Below are positions 1 through 10,162 of a DNA stretch of 64,000 nt, one piece after another. The notes under the pieces are model-generated. The model worked only from the letters and a program-made list of their open reading frames with translations, made no database searches and was not told the DNA's origin. Where the stretch lies: NCBI RefSeq assembly GCF_002355395.1, contig NZ_AP017315.1:1364001-1428000 (forward strand), in the 5' to 3' direction. Source of the DNA: Microcella alkaliphila. GTDB lineage: Bacteria; Actinomycetota; Actinomycetes; Actinomycetales; Microbacteriaceae. Numbering within the stretch: position 1 is the first letter of the stretch; the number at the start of each line of letters is the position of its first letter. The translations under genes and the position numbers were made by a program.

Positions 1-37
1 AAAGCCGTATACACGGGTTCGAATCCCGTCGCCACCT
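1..37 (+). tRNA. tRNA-Cys, 3' part (cut by window edge)
   Basis: Only the 3' half is present: the end of the anticodon arm, a short variable loop, a T arm (ACGGG/CCCGT around TTCGAAT), the 3' acceptor strand CGCCACC and discriminator T. A T at the discriminator position is characteristic of tRNA-Cys, and the bases after the presumed GCA anticodon (AAAGCC) fit actinobacterial tRNA-Cys. The anticodon itself lies outside the window, so identity is inferred. A tRNA-Val follows 39 bases later, as in the usual Gly-Cys-Val cluster. Confidence 0.8.
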
Positions 38-76
38 CACAGCTACCAACCGGCCCCCGCAGGGCCCAAAACTAGC

Positions 77-151
77 GGGCGATTGGCGCAGCGGTAGCGC
101 GCTTCCCTGACACGGAAGAGGTCACTGGTTCGATCCCAGTATCGCCCACCA
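77..151 (+). tRNA. tRNA-Val (anticodon GAC)
   Basis: A complete cloverleaf is visible. The acceptor GGGCGAT (77-83) pairs with ATCGCCC (141-147); the D arm is GCGC/GCGC; the anticodon stem CTTCC/GGAAG encloses CTGACAC with anticodon GAC; the T arm is ACTGG/CCAGT. Discriminator A at 148 is followed by an encoded CCA at 149-151. GAC reads GUC/GUU valine codons. Confidence 0.96.
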
Positions 152-155
152 CGAT

Positions 156-179
156 AAGCCCCGGTCAGCCGGGGCTTTT
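156..179 (+). terminator. Rho-independent terminator of the tRNA cluster
   Basis: A perfect 9-bp stem AAGCCCCGG (156-164) / CCGGGGCTT (169-177) has a 4-base loop and ends in a short T run. It starts 4 bases after the tRNA-Val CCA, as expected for the terminator of a tRNA transcript. Confidence 0.85.
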
Positions 180-295
180 GGCATCTTTGACGTGATTGCG
201 TGGGTTACCTTTGGGAGAGCGGGTCTTCGGGGTACACCATCTGTATTCCCTGACCATCCGGACACCGCCGGGCAGGTGCCATCTACCGTGGTCGG
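180..295. other. Intergenic spacer, nothing recognised
   Basis: No convincing coding frame, RNA or repeat was seen between the tRNA terminator and the broken small gene at 296. The overlapping minus-strand open frames here lack a ribosome-binding site and any recognisable protein composition. Confidence 0.5.
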
Positions 296-524
296 ATGAC
301 TGACGACAGTGGACTGAGTGACAAGCGCCAAACGGAGAAGGACACCGCCTACAGTCCGTCCAGCGATCGCGAGACCGACGCCAAGCAGGATGGCCATGAG
401 ACTGCACGCTGACCCCGAGGCGGCTGGTCGGGCGACCGTCCTTCCCGGAACGGGTGGCCCCGACGACGTCGGCGACGTCGAGGTCGATGAGGACGAGCTG
501 AACATGCCGCAGGATTGCCCCTAG
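296..524 (+). pseudogene. Frameshifted small acidic protein gene
   Basis: An ATG at 296 opens a hydrophilic 38-residue frame beginning MTDDSGLSDKRQTEKD and ending HETAR at a TGA (410-412). In the +1 frame the sequence carries on directly as DPEAAGRATVLPGTGG and then an acidic tail (DDVGDVEVDEDELNM) to a TAG at 522-524. Removing one base near 408-410 would join the halves into about 75 residues of uniform acidic, Gly/Pro-rich character, so I read this as one small gene broken by a single-base insertion (or a sequencing error). A TACCGT box at 284-289 sits where a leaderless -10 would be. The protein is not recognised and the function is unknown. The alternative is two unrelated non-coding frames. 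Confidence 0.5.
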
Positions 525-578
525 CGTTGACGACCTGACGCACCGGGCACAGCGCCCCGACTGGCACCGCGCCACGGG

Positions 579-590
579 TAGCCTTCGACC
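579..590 (+). promoter_or_regulatory. -10 box for a leaderless glycosyltransferase mRNA
   Basis: TAGCCT at 579-584 ends 6 bases before the ATG at 591 and there is no Shine-Dalgarno sequence. This geometry predicts a transcript starting at or next to the A of the start codon. Confidence 0.5.
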
Positions 591-2480
591 ATGTCACTGG
601 GGGAGACCGCGGCCCTGCCGTACGACAATCCGGCCGAGCGTGACGCATTCGCGCAGCTGCTGCTGCGATCGAATCTCGTCACGCAAGAAGCACTTGACTT
701 CGCGCAAGAAGTTGAACTTCGCACGGGCTCATCGTTCGACCAGGTCCTGATCAGTGAGGGCCTGCTCGACAGCGAGTCGCTCCTCATCGCCGAGGCCGAG
801 GCGTGGGGCGTGCTGCCGATCGACCTCGATGCAGTGAAGTTCGACGATGGCCTCATCCGCAGTCAAGGCGACACCGGCCAGCGGTATCTCGCCGAGAACT
901 GGCTCCCCATCAAACGTGATGGCGCAGATCGGGTATTCGTGGCGACGGCCCGTGAGCCGTCCCCCGAGCGAGCTGACCGCATCCGCGAGGCCATCGGGGC
1001 GGAGCCGCGTTTCGTGGCCACCACATCGTGGAACATCAAGAACGCGTGCCTGCGACTATTTCGCTCCGAGATCGCCGACTCGGCGGCAAATGAGCTCTGG
1101 CGGCAGAACCCCGCGATGTCGGCGCGCATCACGTTCAGCCGCGGCCAGAAGGTCGGCGCCGCGATCGCCGCGCTCATCCTGATCGTGCTCGCGATCGTGT
1201 GGCCGGTGCAGACGGTGATCGGTTTCATGACCCTGGTCAGCCTCGTTTTTCTCGCCGGCACGAGCTTCAAGTTCGTCGTCGCAATGCTGGGTGCCCGCTA
1301 CGACGTCGTTGAGCGCGTGTCACGCGCCGAGGTCGCCGCGCTCACCGACCGTGATTTGCCGAAGTACACGGTGCTCGTGCCCGTGTTCCGCGAGGCCAAC
1401 ATCGTCGCGCAGCTCATCAAGAACCTGCGTGGCCTCGACTACCCGACCGAGAAACTCGAAGTGCTGATTCTCATCGAGGAGGAGGACCACGAAACGCGGG
1501 ATGCGGTGCTCGCGTCGTCGCCGCCACCGCACTTCCGCATCGTCACCATCCCGAAGGGCCAGCCGCAGACGAAGCCGCGAGCGTGCAACGTCGGCCTGTA
1601 CTTCGCGACCGGCAACTACCTCGTCATCTACGACGCTGAGGACACCCCCGACCCCGACCAGCTGAAGAAGGCGGTCGTCGCGTTCGAGCGCGGTGGCGAG
1701 CAGACGGTCTGCGTTCAGGCCGCCCTCAACTACTTCAACGACACCGAGAACGTGCTCACCCGCATGTTCACCCTCGAGTACAGCTACTGGTTCGACTACA
1801 TGCTGGCGGGCCTCGACGTCGCCGACCTGCCGATTCCGCTCGGTGGAACGTCCAACCATTTCCGCACTGCAGCCCTTCTCGAGCTGGGCGGCTGGGACCC
1901 GTACAACGTAACGGAGGATGCCGACCTCGGCATTCGCGCGAGCGCGCTCGGGTATCGCGTGGGCGTCATCAACTCCACGACGATGGAGGAAGCCAACACC
2001 TCCGTTCCGAACTTCGTGCGGCAGCGCTCACGCTGGATCAAGGGCTACATGCAGACGAGCCTCGTGCACGCCCGCCAGCCGCTCGCGCTCATCCGCGAGG
2101 TGGGGATGAAGCGATTCGCCAGCTTTGTGCTGTTGATCGCAGGCACCCCGTTGACGTTCCTCGGCGTGATCCCTGCGTACCTGCTCACGGCCGTCACGCT
2201 GGGGTTACCCCGCGAGCTGGTCGAGCCGTACTTTCCGGTGTGGGTGCTCTGGTTGACGCTGCTGAACTTCGTCATCGGCAACATGGTGATGATCTACCTG
2301 TCGATGATGGGCCCGTACAAGCGCGGCTCGTTCCACCTCGTGCTGTGGGCGCTGCTGAACCCCGTTTACTGGCTGTTGCACTCGTGGGCGTCGTACAAGG
2401 GGCTGTGGCAGCTCATCACGAAGCCGCACTACTGGGAGAAGACCGAACACGGTCTGACGAAGCAGGATGCTCATGGTTGA
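591..2480 (+). CDS. Membrane glycosyltransferase family 2 with N-terminal MshEN/GspE-N-like domain
   Basis: This 629-residue inner-membrane protein probably transfers a sugar from a nucleotide donor to a surface or extracellular polysaccharide; donor and product are unknown. Residues ~15-75 resemble the GspE N-terminal/MshEN fold (paired helices, each followed by an ILISEGLL-type segment), the arrangement seen in NfrB-like proteins. Two membrane segments lie at ~185-230. The GT2 domain follows: VLVPVFREAN near 255, the acidic DAED motif near 346, TEDAD near 440 and the QxxRW-type RQRSRW near 480. Three or four C-terminal membrane helices end the protein. The arginine-glycine residues that bind c-di-GMP in true MshEN domains are not evident. 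The gene overlaps the next membrane gene by 14 bases, so the two are probably co-expressed. Confidence 0.88.
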   Translation: MSLGETAALPYDNPAERDAFAQLLLRSNLVTQEALDFAQEVELRTGSSFDQVLISEGLLDSESLLIAEAEAWGVLPIDLDAVKFDDGLIRSQGDTGQRYLAENWLPIKRDGADRVFVATAREPSPERADRIREAIGAEPRFVATTSWNIKNACLRLFRSEIADSAANELWRQNPAMSARITFSRGQKVGAAIAALILIVLAIVWPVQTVIGFMTLVSLVFLAGTSFKFVVAMLGARYDVVERVSRAEVAALTDRDLPKYTVLVPVFREANIVAQLIKNLRGLDYPTEKLEVLILIEEEDHETRDAVLASSPPPHFRIVTIPKGQPQTKPRACNVGLYFATGNYLVIYDAEDTPDPDQLKKAVVAFERGGEQTVCVQAALNYFNDTENVLTRMFTLEYSYWFDYMLAGLDVADLPIPLGGTSNHFRTAALLELGGWDPYNVTEDADLGIRASALGYRVGVINSTTMEEANTSVPNFVRQRSRWIKGYMQTSLVHARQPLALIREVGMKRFASFVLLIAGTPLTFLGVIPAYLLTAVTLGLPRELVEPYFPVWVLWLTLLNFVIGNMVMIYLSMMGPYKRGSFHLVLWALLNPVYWLLHSWASYKGLWQLITKPHYWEKTEHGLTKQDAHG

Positions 2481-3678
2481 GAACCCCTCGCTCTCGCGTG
2501 CCGCTGTACTCGATCGCCGTGAGCGGGCTCGACGCGACGAACAGCTACGCCGGTCGTTACCGTTTCCGCGCAGCGCGTGGCGACGCTGGGCTCTGCGGTT
2601 CGTCTTCATGGTGCCGGGCTTCATCGTCGTGGCCCTTGGAGTGCCGGGCATGCTGGGGGAGAGCTCTCCGAACGCCGAGTTGTTGGCCCGCGCCACGGCC
2701 TTCGAGTGGGACCGCGCCGACTCGCTATGGCTGTCGTTGCTGTACCCCCACATCTCAACGGGTATCGCGGTGGTTCTTGCGCCATGGGGGGCGGCGGGAC
2801 TGGCAATCGCCGGAGTCGTTGCGGCCGGATTCCTGCTGCAAGGCGTCATCGAGATCCTGGCGCAACGCGCCGTCTCCGTTTCCTTCGGAACGGCCCTCAT
2901 GGTCGCGCTTGCGGCAACCCCGCTGTTCTTTTTTCTCGTCAATGAGAACCTTGCCGCCTTCCTCGCGATCACCTTCTTCGGCTTGGCCCTCGCTGATGTT
3001 CAGCGTTTTGTGACCTGGGGCAACACGGGCAGCGGTTTTCGCGCCGGTCTCCTGCTTGCCGCAGCTGCCCTCAGCGATTCGTCCGGTGTCGTGCTGCTCG
3101 TTGTCGCTCTCGTCGCCGCTCCGTTCCTCCGCTCGGGCCGGTGGACCACGCGCGGGCTTCGCGCGGCCAACACCCTGGTCCTCGCGTTTCCCGCGCTCGG
3201 CACCCTCGCCACCGTCATCCTCTTGAACATTGCCTTTTTCCGGGTCGTGTGGCCTGACACAGGGGGTCAACGGTGGGCGTCGATTCCCGAGCGCGCGGAG
3301 CAGCTCAGCATCGTCTACACCGAGGCCCCCGTCACCGCTCTGTTGCTTGCCAGCCCGGTTCTGGTTGCCCTCCTCATCGCCATCATGACGCGGCGCCCCA
3401 CCGTGGCCCTTGTCGCCGTCGCCGCCTTCGCCCTGATCCAGGCTGGCTTCGTCGTCGGGCTCGTCTCGGTCGGTGCGGTGGGGACGACCTATCTAGTCGT
3501 CACGCTGCTCGCGATCACCCTTCTGCCCACCGGTCGCTCGGTCATTCAGAATGCGGTGCTCACCGTGGTCGTCCTCGGCCAGCTCGTGGTGGGATGGGTC
3601 ATCGCACTCGATCGTGAGCTCGTCGTCGACTGGATGCTCATCGTCAGCGAGGCGATGCGCGTCGCGGTGGGCCTCTAG
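2467..3678 (+). CDS. Polytopic membrane protein, function unknown
   Basis: The protein has 403 residues: a charged cytoplasmic N-terminus (~1-45, Arg-rich) followed by about nine hydrophobic segments from ~50 to the C-terminus. No catalytic motif was recognised. A soluble stretch between the first two helices (~70-95, ELLARATAFEWDRADS then LYPHISTG) resembles the first loop of GT-C type membrane glycosyltransferases or polysaccharide membrane proteins, but this is only a resemblance. The start may be ATG 2467 or ATG 2473. Because it overlaps the upstream GT2 gene, a role in the same envelope polysaccharide step is the best inference. Confidence 0.75.
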   Translation: MLMVENPSLSRAAVLDRRERARRDEQLRRSLPFPRSAWRRWALRFVFMVPGFIVVALGVPGMLGESSPNAELLARATAFEWDRADSLWLSLLYPHISTGIAVVLAPWGAAGLAIAGVVAAGFLLQGVIEILAQRAVSVSFGTALMVALAATPLFFFLVNENLAAFLAITFFGLALADVQRFVTWGNTGSGFRAGLLLAAAALSDSSGVVLLVVALVAAPFLRSGRWTTRGLRAANTLVLAFPALGTLATVILLNIAFFRVVWPDTGGQRWASIPERAEQLSIVYTEAPVTALLLASPVLVALLIAIMTRRPTVALVAVAAFALIQAGFVVGLVSVGAVGTTYLVVTLLAITLLPTGRSVIQNAVLTVVVLGQLVVGWVIALDRELVVDWMLIVSEAMRVAVGL

Positions 3679-3707
3679 CGCGGGCGGAGACGCGCCCGCG
3701 CCGCCGC

Positions 3708-3742
3708 TAGCATGGACGGGCCCATGCCCCGCCGTCGAAAGG
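3708..3742 (+). promoter_or_regulatory. thrS promoter -10 and ribosome-binding site
   Basis: TAGCAT at 3708-3713 is a good -10 box, and GAAAGG at 3737-3742 is the SD, 7 bases before the GTG at 3750. The short leader (~30 nt) leaves no room for a T-box, so thrS is not controlled by one here. Confidence 0.5.
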
Positions 3743-3749
3743 TCCTCCG

Positions 3750-5762
<2,013 letters not shown>

Positions 5763-5767
5763 GGGGG

Positions 5768-6334
5768 ATGCACACGGACGCGAACGACGCCGGCTCGCCC
5801 CCCGAGGCGGCGGACGACTTCGCGGGCGTTCCCGACGCCTTCCAGCGGCTGTGGACGCCGCACCGCATGGTGTACATCGACGACGAGGACCGATCGGGGG
5901 AGCGTTCGGGGTGCCCCTTCTGTCGAGCGCCGGGACTCGACGATGCGACCGGTCTCATCGTTGCCCGCGGCGTGCACGCTTATGTGTTGCTGAACCTGTA
6001 TCCCTACAACAGCGGCCATCTGCTCGTGTGCCCGTACCGCCACGTGGCGAGTTACGACGAGGCGACGGCCGAAGAAACCGCTGAGATCGCCTCTCTCACG
6101 CAGACGGCCATGCGGGTGCTGCGCGCGACGAGCCGCTGCGACGGCTTCAACATCGGCATGAATCAGGGCGCGGTCGCCGGTGCGGGGATCGCCGGTCACC
6201 TGCACCAGCACATCGTGCCGCGGTGGGCGCAAGATGCGAACTTCTTCCCCATCGTGGCGCGCACGAAGGCGGTGCCGCGGCTGCTCGGCGAGGTGCGCGA
6301 CGAGCTCGCTGCCGCCTGGCCGACGGCCGAGTGA
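5768..6334 (+). CDS. HIT-family nucleotide hydrolase/phosphorylase
   Basis: The protein has 188 residues. The histidine-triad motif HLHQHIVPRW (~145) and a CPFC pair (~48) mark it as an actinobacterial HIT protein related to Ap4A phosphorylase/Fhit-like enzymes acting on dinucleoside polyphosphates or AMP-lysine type substrates. It follows thrS by 5 bases; the purine-rich run AAGGGGG lies directly against the ATG, too close for an ideal SD, so translation is probably coupled to thrS termination. In many actinobacteria pgsA follows this gene; here the next gene (pdxY) converges on it with a 2-base gap. The exact substrate cannot be told from sequence. Confidence 0.92.
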   Translation: MHTDANDAGSPPEAADDFAGVPDAFQRLWTPHRMVYIDDEDRSGERSGCPFCRAPGLDDATGLIVARGVHAYVLLNLYPYNSGHLLVCPYRHVASYDEATAEETAEIASLTQTAMRVLRATSRCDGFNIGMNQGAVAGAGIAGHLHQHIVPRWAQDANFFPIVARTKAVPRLLGEVRDELAAAWPTAE

Positions 6335-6336
6335 AC

Positions 6337-7188
6337 CTAGCGCACCTGGCGCACCGCGAACTGCATGCGCGGGTGCGCATACGCCTCCTGCGACTCGACG
6401 AGCTGCAGTTCGCGCTCGCCGGAGTCGAGGGTGTTCTGCAACAGGTCGAAGACGCTCGAGGCCGTTCGGGCGAGTGCGTCGGCGGCATCGCCCGTCCGCC
6501 GGTAGTGAGCGGTGAAGAGCGCCGCCGTCACGTCCCCCGAACCGTTCGCCGTCATCGGCAGCTGCGGGGTGGTGACGATCCAGGCGCCGTTGTCGGTGAC
6601 CGCGAGCATCTCGAGCGTGCCCTCCTCGCGGTCAGGTCGCTCGACGCTCGTGACGAGAACCGTGCGCGGGCCCATGTCGCGGGCGAGGTCCACAGAGCGC
6701 AGCGTTGACTCGAGCGTGTCCGGCTCGGTGCCGGTGAGGTAGCCGAGCTCGAACTGGTTGGGGGTGATGATGTCGGCAGCGGGCACGACGCGCTCGCGCA
6801 GCAGAATCGGAATGGCCGGGGCGACGAAGCACCCGCTCTTCGCGTTGCCCATCACGGGGTCGCACGCATAGATCGCGGCGGGATTCGCAGCCTTGATGCG
6901 CGCGACCGCATCGAGGATGACGTCGGCGATGCCCTCCGAGCCCTGGTAGCCCGAGAGGATCACGTCGATTTGCGGGAAGACCCCGCGCTCCTCGATGCCG
7001 GTGATGACCTCCCGCACGTCGTCCGGGCTGATAAGCGGGCCGCGCCACGAGCCATAGCCGGTGTGGTTCGAGAAGGCCACCGTGTAGACGGGCATGACCT
7101 CGACACCGATGCGCTGCAGCGGGAACACGGCGGCCGAATTGCCGACGTGCCCGTAGGCGACGGCGGACTGAATGGAGAGCACCTTCAT
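6337..7188 (-). CDS. pdxY: Pyridoxal kinase
   Basis: This ribokinase-fold enzyme phosphorylates pyridoxal (salvage) to PLP. The start chosen is MKVLSIQSAVAYGHVGN at 7188, which matches the conserved family N-terminus and gives 283 residues, the usual PdxY length; the open frame extends further upstream but that part is not family-like. Other family marks are NHTGYGSWRG (~45), ILSGYQGS (~75), CDPVMGN (~115) and the anion-hole/catalytic NGSGDVTAALF (~225). It lies 7 bases downstream of the MocR regulator on the same strand, so the two likely form one transcript. Confidence 0.93.
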   Translation of the reverse strand: MKVLSIQSAVAYGHVGNSAAVFPLQRIGVEVMPVYTVAFSNHTGYGSWRGPLISPDDVREVITGIEERGVFPQIDVILSGYQGSEGIADVILDAVARIKAANPAAIYACDPVMGNAKSGCFVAPAIPILLRERVVPAADIITPNQFELGYLTGTEPDTLESTLRSVDLARDMGPRTVLVTSVERPDREEGTLEMLAVTDNGAWIVTTPQLPMTANGSGDVTAALFTAHYRRTGDAADALARTASSVFDLLQNTLDSGERELQLVESQEAYAHPRMQFAVRQVR

Positions 7189-7195
7189 CTCTCGA

Positions 7196-8536
7196 TCATC
7201 CCAGTTCGACCCGCTCGAGCCGCCCACCCGCGGCGCGCACGGCGGCGGCGATGTCGGCGGCGAGACGCTCAGCATCGCCATCGTCAAGGTCGTGAACGGT
7301 CAGCCGCAGCCGGTGATCCGTGATGACGGCTCCGAGCGAAAACTCGTCGCCCGTTCGTGCCAGCCAGCCGCGACGCATGAGCTGCTCGGAAACATCCCGC
7401 GCCGGTACGGGGAGCGCCACCCACAGGTTCAGTCCGTCTCCGGCGGTTGTCGGGACGCCATTTGCACTGAGCTTCTGCGCGAAGGCAGCGTTTCTGGACG
7501 AATAGTGGTCGGCGGCGCGAGCGATGTCGCTGACGACGGCGTCATCGGTGAGCAGCGACAGCGCGAGTCGCTGCAGCAGGTGGCTGACCCACGTGGTGCC
7601 GGGCGTGAGACGAGTGGCGAGCCGTTCGGCCGTGTCCGGGTCGGATGCGACGACCGCGAGGCACATGTCGGGCCCCAAGAACTTCGAAACGGAGCGCACG
7701 AGCGCCCACCGCTTGTGCTCGGGCCCGATCAGCGACCGGAACGGCGTGCGCGACAGCATCGAGAAGTGGTCGTCTTCGATGACGAGCACGTAGGGGTAGT
7801 CGGCAAGCACCGCCCGCAACGCCGCGGCGCGCTCCGGACCGAGGCTCGCGCCGGTGGGATTCTGCGCCCGCGGCGTACAGACGATCGCGCGCACTCCCTG
7901 CTCGAGCGCCACGCGCAGGCCGTCCACGGTCATCCCCTCCTCGTCGACGGGAACCGGGACGGGGCGATAACCATTCACCCGAACCGTGTGGATGCTCGTC
8001 AAGAAGCACGGGTCCTCCAGAGCGACGGCGTCGTCGCGTACGAGAGCCTGGGCGAGAAGGCGATCGACAGCATCCGCAGCACCGCTCGTCACCGTGAGCC
8101 GCGCCTCCCGAGGCTCGAGATCGGCGCGCATCCACGACATCGCCCAGCCCTCCAAGTCCGGATCGATCACCGGCTCGCCGTAGAGCACGGGGCGGCCGAT
8201 CACGCCGCCCAGCGCGCGCGACGGGTTCGGAATGAGATCCGGGTCGGGGTTACCGGTGGCTACGTCGCGCAGCACGCTGTCGGCCGCAAAGCCTTCTTGG
8301 GCGACGGGGGAGCGGTCGGCGACCCTCGTTCCCCCGCGACCGAGCGTCACGACCATCCCTGCTTGAGTGAGTTGTCGGTAGGCCGCGACCGCGGTGTTGC
8401 GGTTCACCCCCAACTCGTCGGCGAGGTTCCGCACGGGGGGCAGCGCATCCCCCGGGGCCAGCACGCCGCGCTCGATGAGCGCCCGCACGCTGGCGGCGAT
8501 GTCGGCGGCTGAGCGTCCGGTGATCTGGGGTGCCAT
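7196..8536 (-). CDS. MocR/GntR-type PLP-binding transcriptional regulator (PdxR-like)
   Basis: The protein has 446 residues. A GntR winged helix (~1-75; [17 protein letters not shown]) is joined to a fold-type I aminotransferase-like domain (~90-446) that keeps the PLP lysine context [10 protein letters not shown] and [12 protein letters not shown]. Members of this family (PdxR) sense PLP and activate pdxST. Its position, divergent from pdxST and directly upstream of pdxY, supports that role. A -10 box (TAGCAT on the minus strand, 8543-8548) lies 6 bases from the ATG, suggesting a leaderless mRNA, and a 14-bp palindrome lies just beyond it. I infer autoregulation plus control of pdxST. Confidence 0.9.
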   Translation of the reverse strand: MAPQITGRSAADIAASVRALIERGVLAPGDALPPVRNLADELGVNRNTAVAAYRQLTQAGMVVTLGRGGTRVADRSPVAQEGFAADSVLRDVATGNPDPDLIPNPSRALGGVIGRPVLYGEPVIDPDLEGWAMSWMRADLEPREARLTVTSGAADAVDRLLAQALVRDDAVALEDPCFLTSIHTVRVNGYRPVPVPVDEEGMTVDGLRVALEQGVRAIVCTPRAQNPTGASLGPERAAALRAVLADYPYVLVIEDDHFSMLSRTPFRSLIGPEHKRWALVRSVSKFLGPDMCLAVVASDPDTAERLATRLTPGTTWVSHLLQRLALSLLTDDAVVSDIARAADHYSSRNAAFAQKLSANGVPTTAGDGLNLWVALPVPARDVSEQLMRRGWLARTGDEFSLGAVITDHRLRLTVHDLDDGDAERLAADIAAAVRAAGGRLERVELG

Positions 8537-8552
8537 TGCCCCATGCTATCTT

Positions 8553-8566
8553 TTGGCCTAGGCCAA
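8553..8566. promoter_or_regulatory. Palindromic operator in the mocR-pdxS divergent region
   Basis: TTGGCCTAGGCCAA is a perfect 14-bp palindrome placed between the -10 box of the regulator gene (8543-8548, minus) and the pdxS leader. It is the only conspicuous symmetric element in the 89-bp divergent spacer, so it is the best candidate for the MocR binding site. Binding is inferred, not shown. Confidence 0.55.
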
Positions 8567-8625
8567 CGATACGTTCGTGCCAGCATCCTGCGCGTCGGCG
8601 CACCACTTGTCGAAGGGATTCCCTC

Positions 8626-9516
8626 ATGAGCACGTCTGAGACCGGCACCGCCCGCGTGAAGCGGGGACTTGCCGAGATGCTGAAGGGCGGCGTGATCATG
8701 GACGTCGTCACCGCCGAGCAGGCGCGCATCGCCGAAGACGCCGGCGCCGTCGCTGTCATGGCCCTCGAGCGCGTTCCCGCCGACATCCGCGCGCAGGGAG
8801 GCGTCGCCCGCATGAGTGACCCCGACCTGATCGAGCAGATCATGGCCGAAGTCTCGATCCCCGTCATGGCGAAGGCCCGCATCGGCCACTTCGTCGAGGC
8901 GCAGGTGTTGCAGTCGCTCGGCGTCGACTACATCGACGAATCGGAGGTGCTGAGCCCCGCCGACTACGTCAACCACATCGACAAGTGGGGCTACGACGTG
9001 CCGTTCGTCTGCGGTGCCACGAACCTGGGTGAAGCGCTGCGCCGCATCACCGAGGGCGCCGCGATGATCCGCTCGAAGGGTGAGGCCGGAACGGGCGACG
9101 TCTCGGAGGCGACCAAGCACATCCGCACCATCACGGGCGAGATCAACCGCCTGCGCTCGCTCACGAAGGACGAGCTCTACGTCGCCGCGAAAGAGCTGCA
9201 GGCCCCGTACGAGCTCGTGCGCGAAGTCGCCGAGACCGGAAAGCTTCCCGTGGTCCTGTTCACCGCCGGCGGTGTCGCCACCCCCGCCGACGCGGCGATG
9301 ATGATGCAGCTCGGGGCCGACGGTGTGTTCGTCGGCTCGGGCATCTTCAAGTCGGGCGACCCCGTCGCCCGCGCGAAGGCGATCGTTAAGGCGACGACGG
9401 CGTTCGATGACCCGGCGGTCATCGCCGACGCGTCGCGCGGGCTGGGCGAGGCCATGGTCGGCATCAACGTCGCCGACCTGCCCGCGCCGCACCGCCTCGC
9501 CGAGCGTGGCTGGTAA
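8626..9516 (+). CDS. pdxS: Pyridoxal 5'-phosphate synthase, synthase subunit
   Basis: PdxS condenses ribose 5-phosphate, glyceraldehyde 3-phosphate and ammonia into PLP in a dodecamer with PdxT. The protein has 296 residues, the normal length. Visible marks are [10 protein letters not shown] (~20), the Schiff-base lysine in [10 protein letters not shown] (~83) and the second lysine in EATKHIR (~150). The start at ATG 8626 is preceded by GAAGGGA at 8612-8618; the frame is open further upstream to 8530 but that stretch is not conserved. It overlaps pdxT by 11 bases. Confidence 0.97.
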   Translation: MSTSETGTARVKRGLAEMLKGGVIMDVVTAEQARIAEDAGAVAVMALERVPADIRAQGGVARMSDPDLIEQIMAEVSIPVMAKARIGHFVEAQVLQSLGVDYIDESEVLSPADYVNHIDKWGYDVPFVCGATNLGEALRRITEGAAMIRSKGEAGTGDVSEATKHIRTITGEINRLRSLTKDELYVAAKELQAPYELVREVAETGKLPVVLFTAGGVATPADAAMMMQLGADGVFVGSGIFKSGDPVARAKAIVKATTAFDDPAVIADASRGLGEAMVGINVADLPAPHRLAERGW

Positions 9517-10105
9517 CACCCCGCCGGTCGGCGTTCTCGCTCTGCAGGGCGACGTGCGCGAGCACCTCGCCGCCCTGGCGTCGCTCGGCGCCGACGCTCG
9601 GCCCGTCAAGAGTCCCGCCGACCTTGAGCAGGTCGCCGGGCTCGTCATCCCGGGCGGCGAGTCGAGCGTGATCGACAAGCTGTCGCGCATCTTCGAGGTG
9701 CGCGACCCGATTCGCGCGCGCATCGCCGGCGGGATGCCCGTCTACGGCACCTGCGCCGGCCTCATCATGCTCGCCGACGACCTCGTCGACGGCATTGCGG
9801 GTCAGCAAACGTTCGGCGGATTCGACGCGACCGTCCGCCGCAACGCGTTCGGCACACAGCTCGACTCATTTGAAACCGAGCTCGCGATTCCGGCGCTTGG
9901 CGAGCATCCCATGCACGCCGTGTTCATCCGTGCGCCGGTGGTCGAGCGAGTCGGTCCGGGAGTCGACGTGCTCGCGCGCGTCGACGACGGACGCATCGTC
10001 GCGATCGAGCAGGGACCCCTTCTCGGCACGGCCTTCCACCCGGAGGTGGCCGGCGAGTTCCGGTTCCACGCGCGGTTCCTCGAGAGGGTGCGCGCCGCAT
10101 CCTGA
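9506..10105 (+). CDS. pdxT: Pyridoxal 5'-phosphate synthase, glutaminase subunit
   Basis: PdxT is the class I glutamine amidotransferase that supplies ammonia to PdxS. The GTG start at 9506 gives [17 protein letters not shown] and 199 residues, the expected size; the start lies inside pdxS, 11 bases from its end. [10 protein letters not shown] (~48), the nucleophile Cys in [10 protein letters not shown] (~80) and the FHPE His/Glu pair near the C-terminus (~180) complete the catalytic triad. Confidence 0.96.
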   Translation: MAGNTPPVGVLALQGDVREHLAALASLGADARPVKSPADLEQVAGLVIPGGESSVIDKLSRIFEVRDPIRARIAGGMPVYGTCAGLIMLADDLVDGIAGQQTFGGFDATVRRNAFGTQLDSFETELAIPALGEHPMHAVFIRAPVVERVGPGVDVLARVDDGRIVAIEQGPLLGTAFHPEVAGEFRFHARFLERVRAAS

Positions 10106-10162
10106 CCGCCCTCGTCGGCGCGCCGCCCGCCGGCGCCGCGACGGTGGCGCGAGCATGGCCGC

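Noticed and set aside
77..180. tRNA-Val as phage or element attachment site
   Set aside because: No integrase gene, no repeated 3' tRNA end and no foreign-looking DNA follows.
165..575. Minus-strand frames of 127-136 residues next to the tRNA terminator
   Set aside because: No SD, no coherent composition, and the plus-strand frames in the same place carry the acidic protein-like signal.
8530..8625. Upstream extension of pdxS from 8530
   Set aside because: The extra residues are unlike PdxS, run through the palindrome and regulator promoter, and ATG 8626 has a proper SD.
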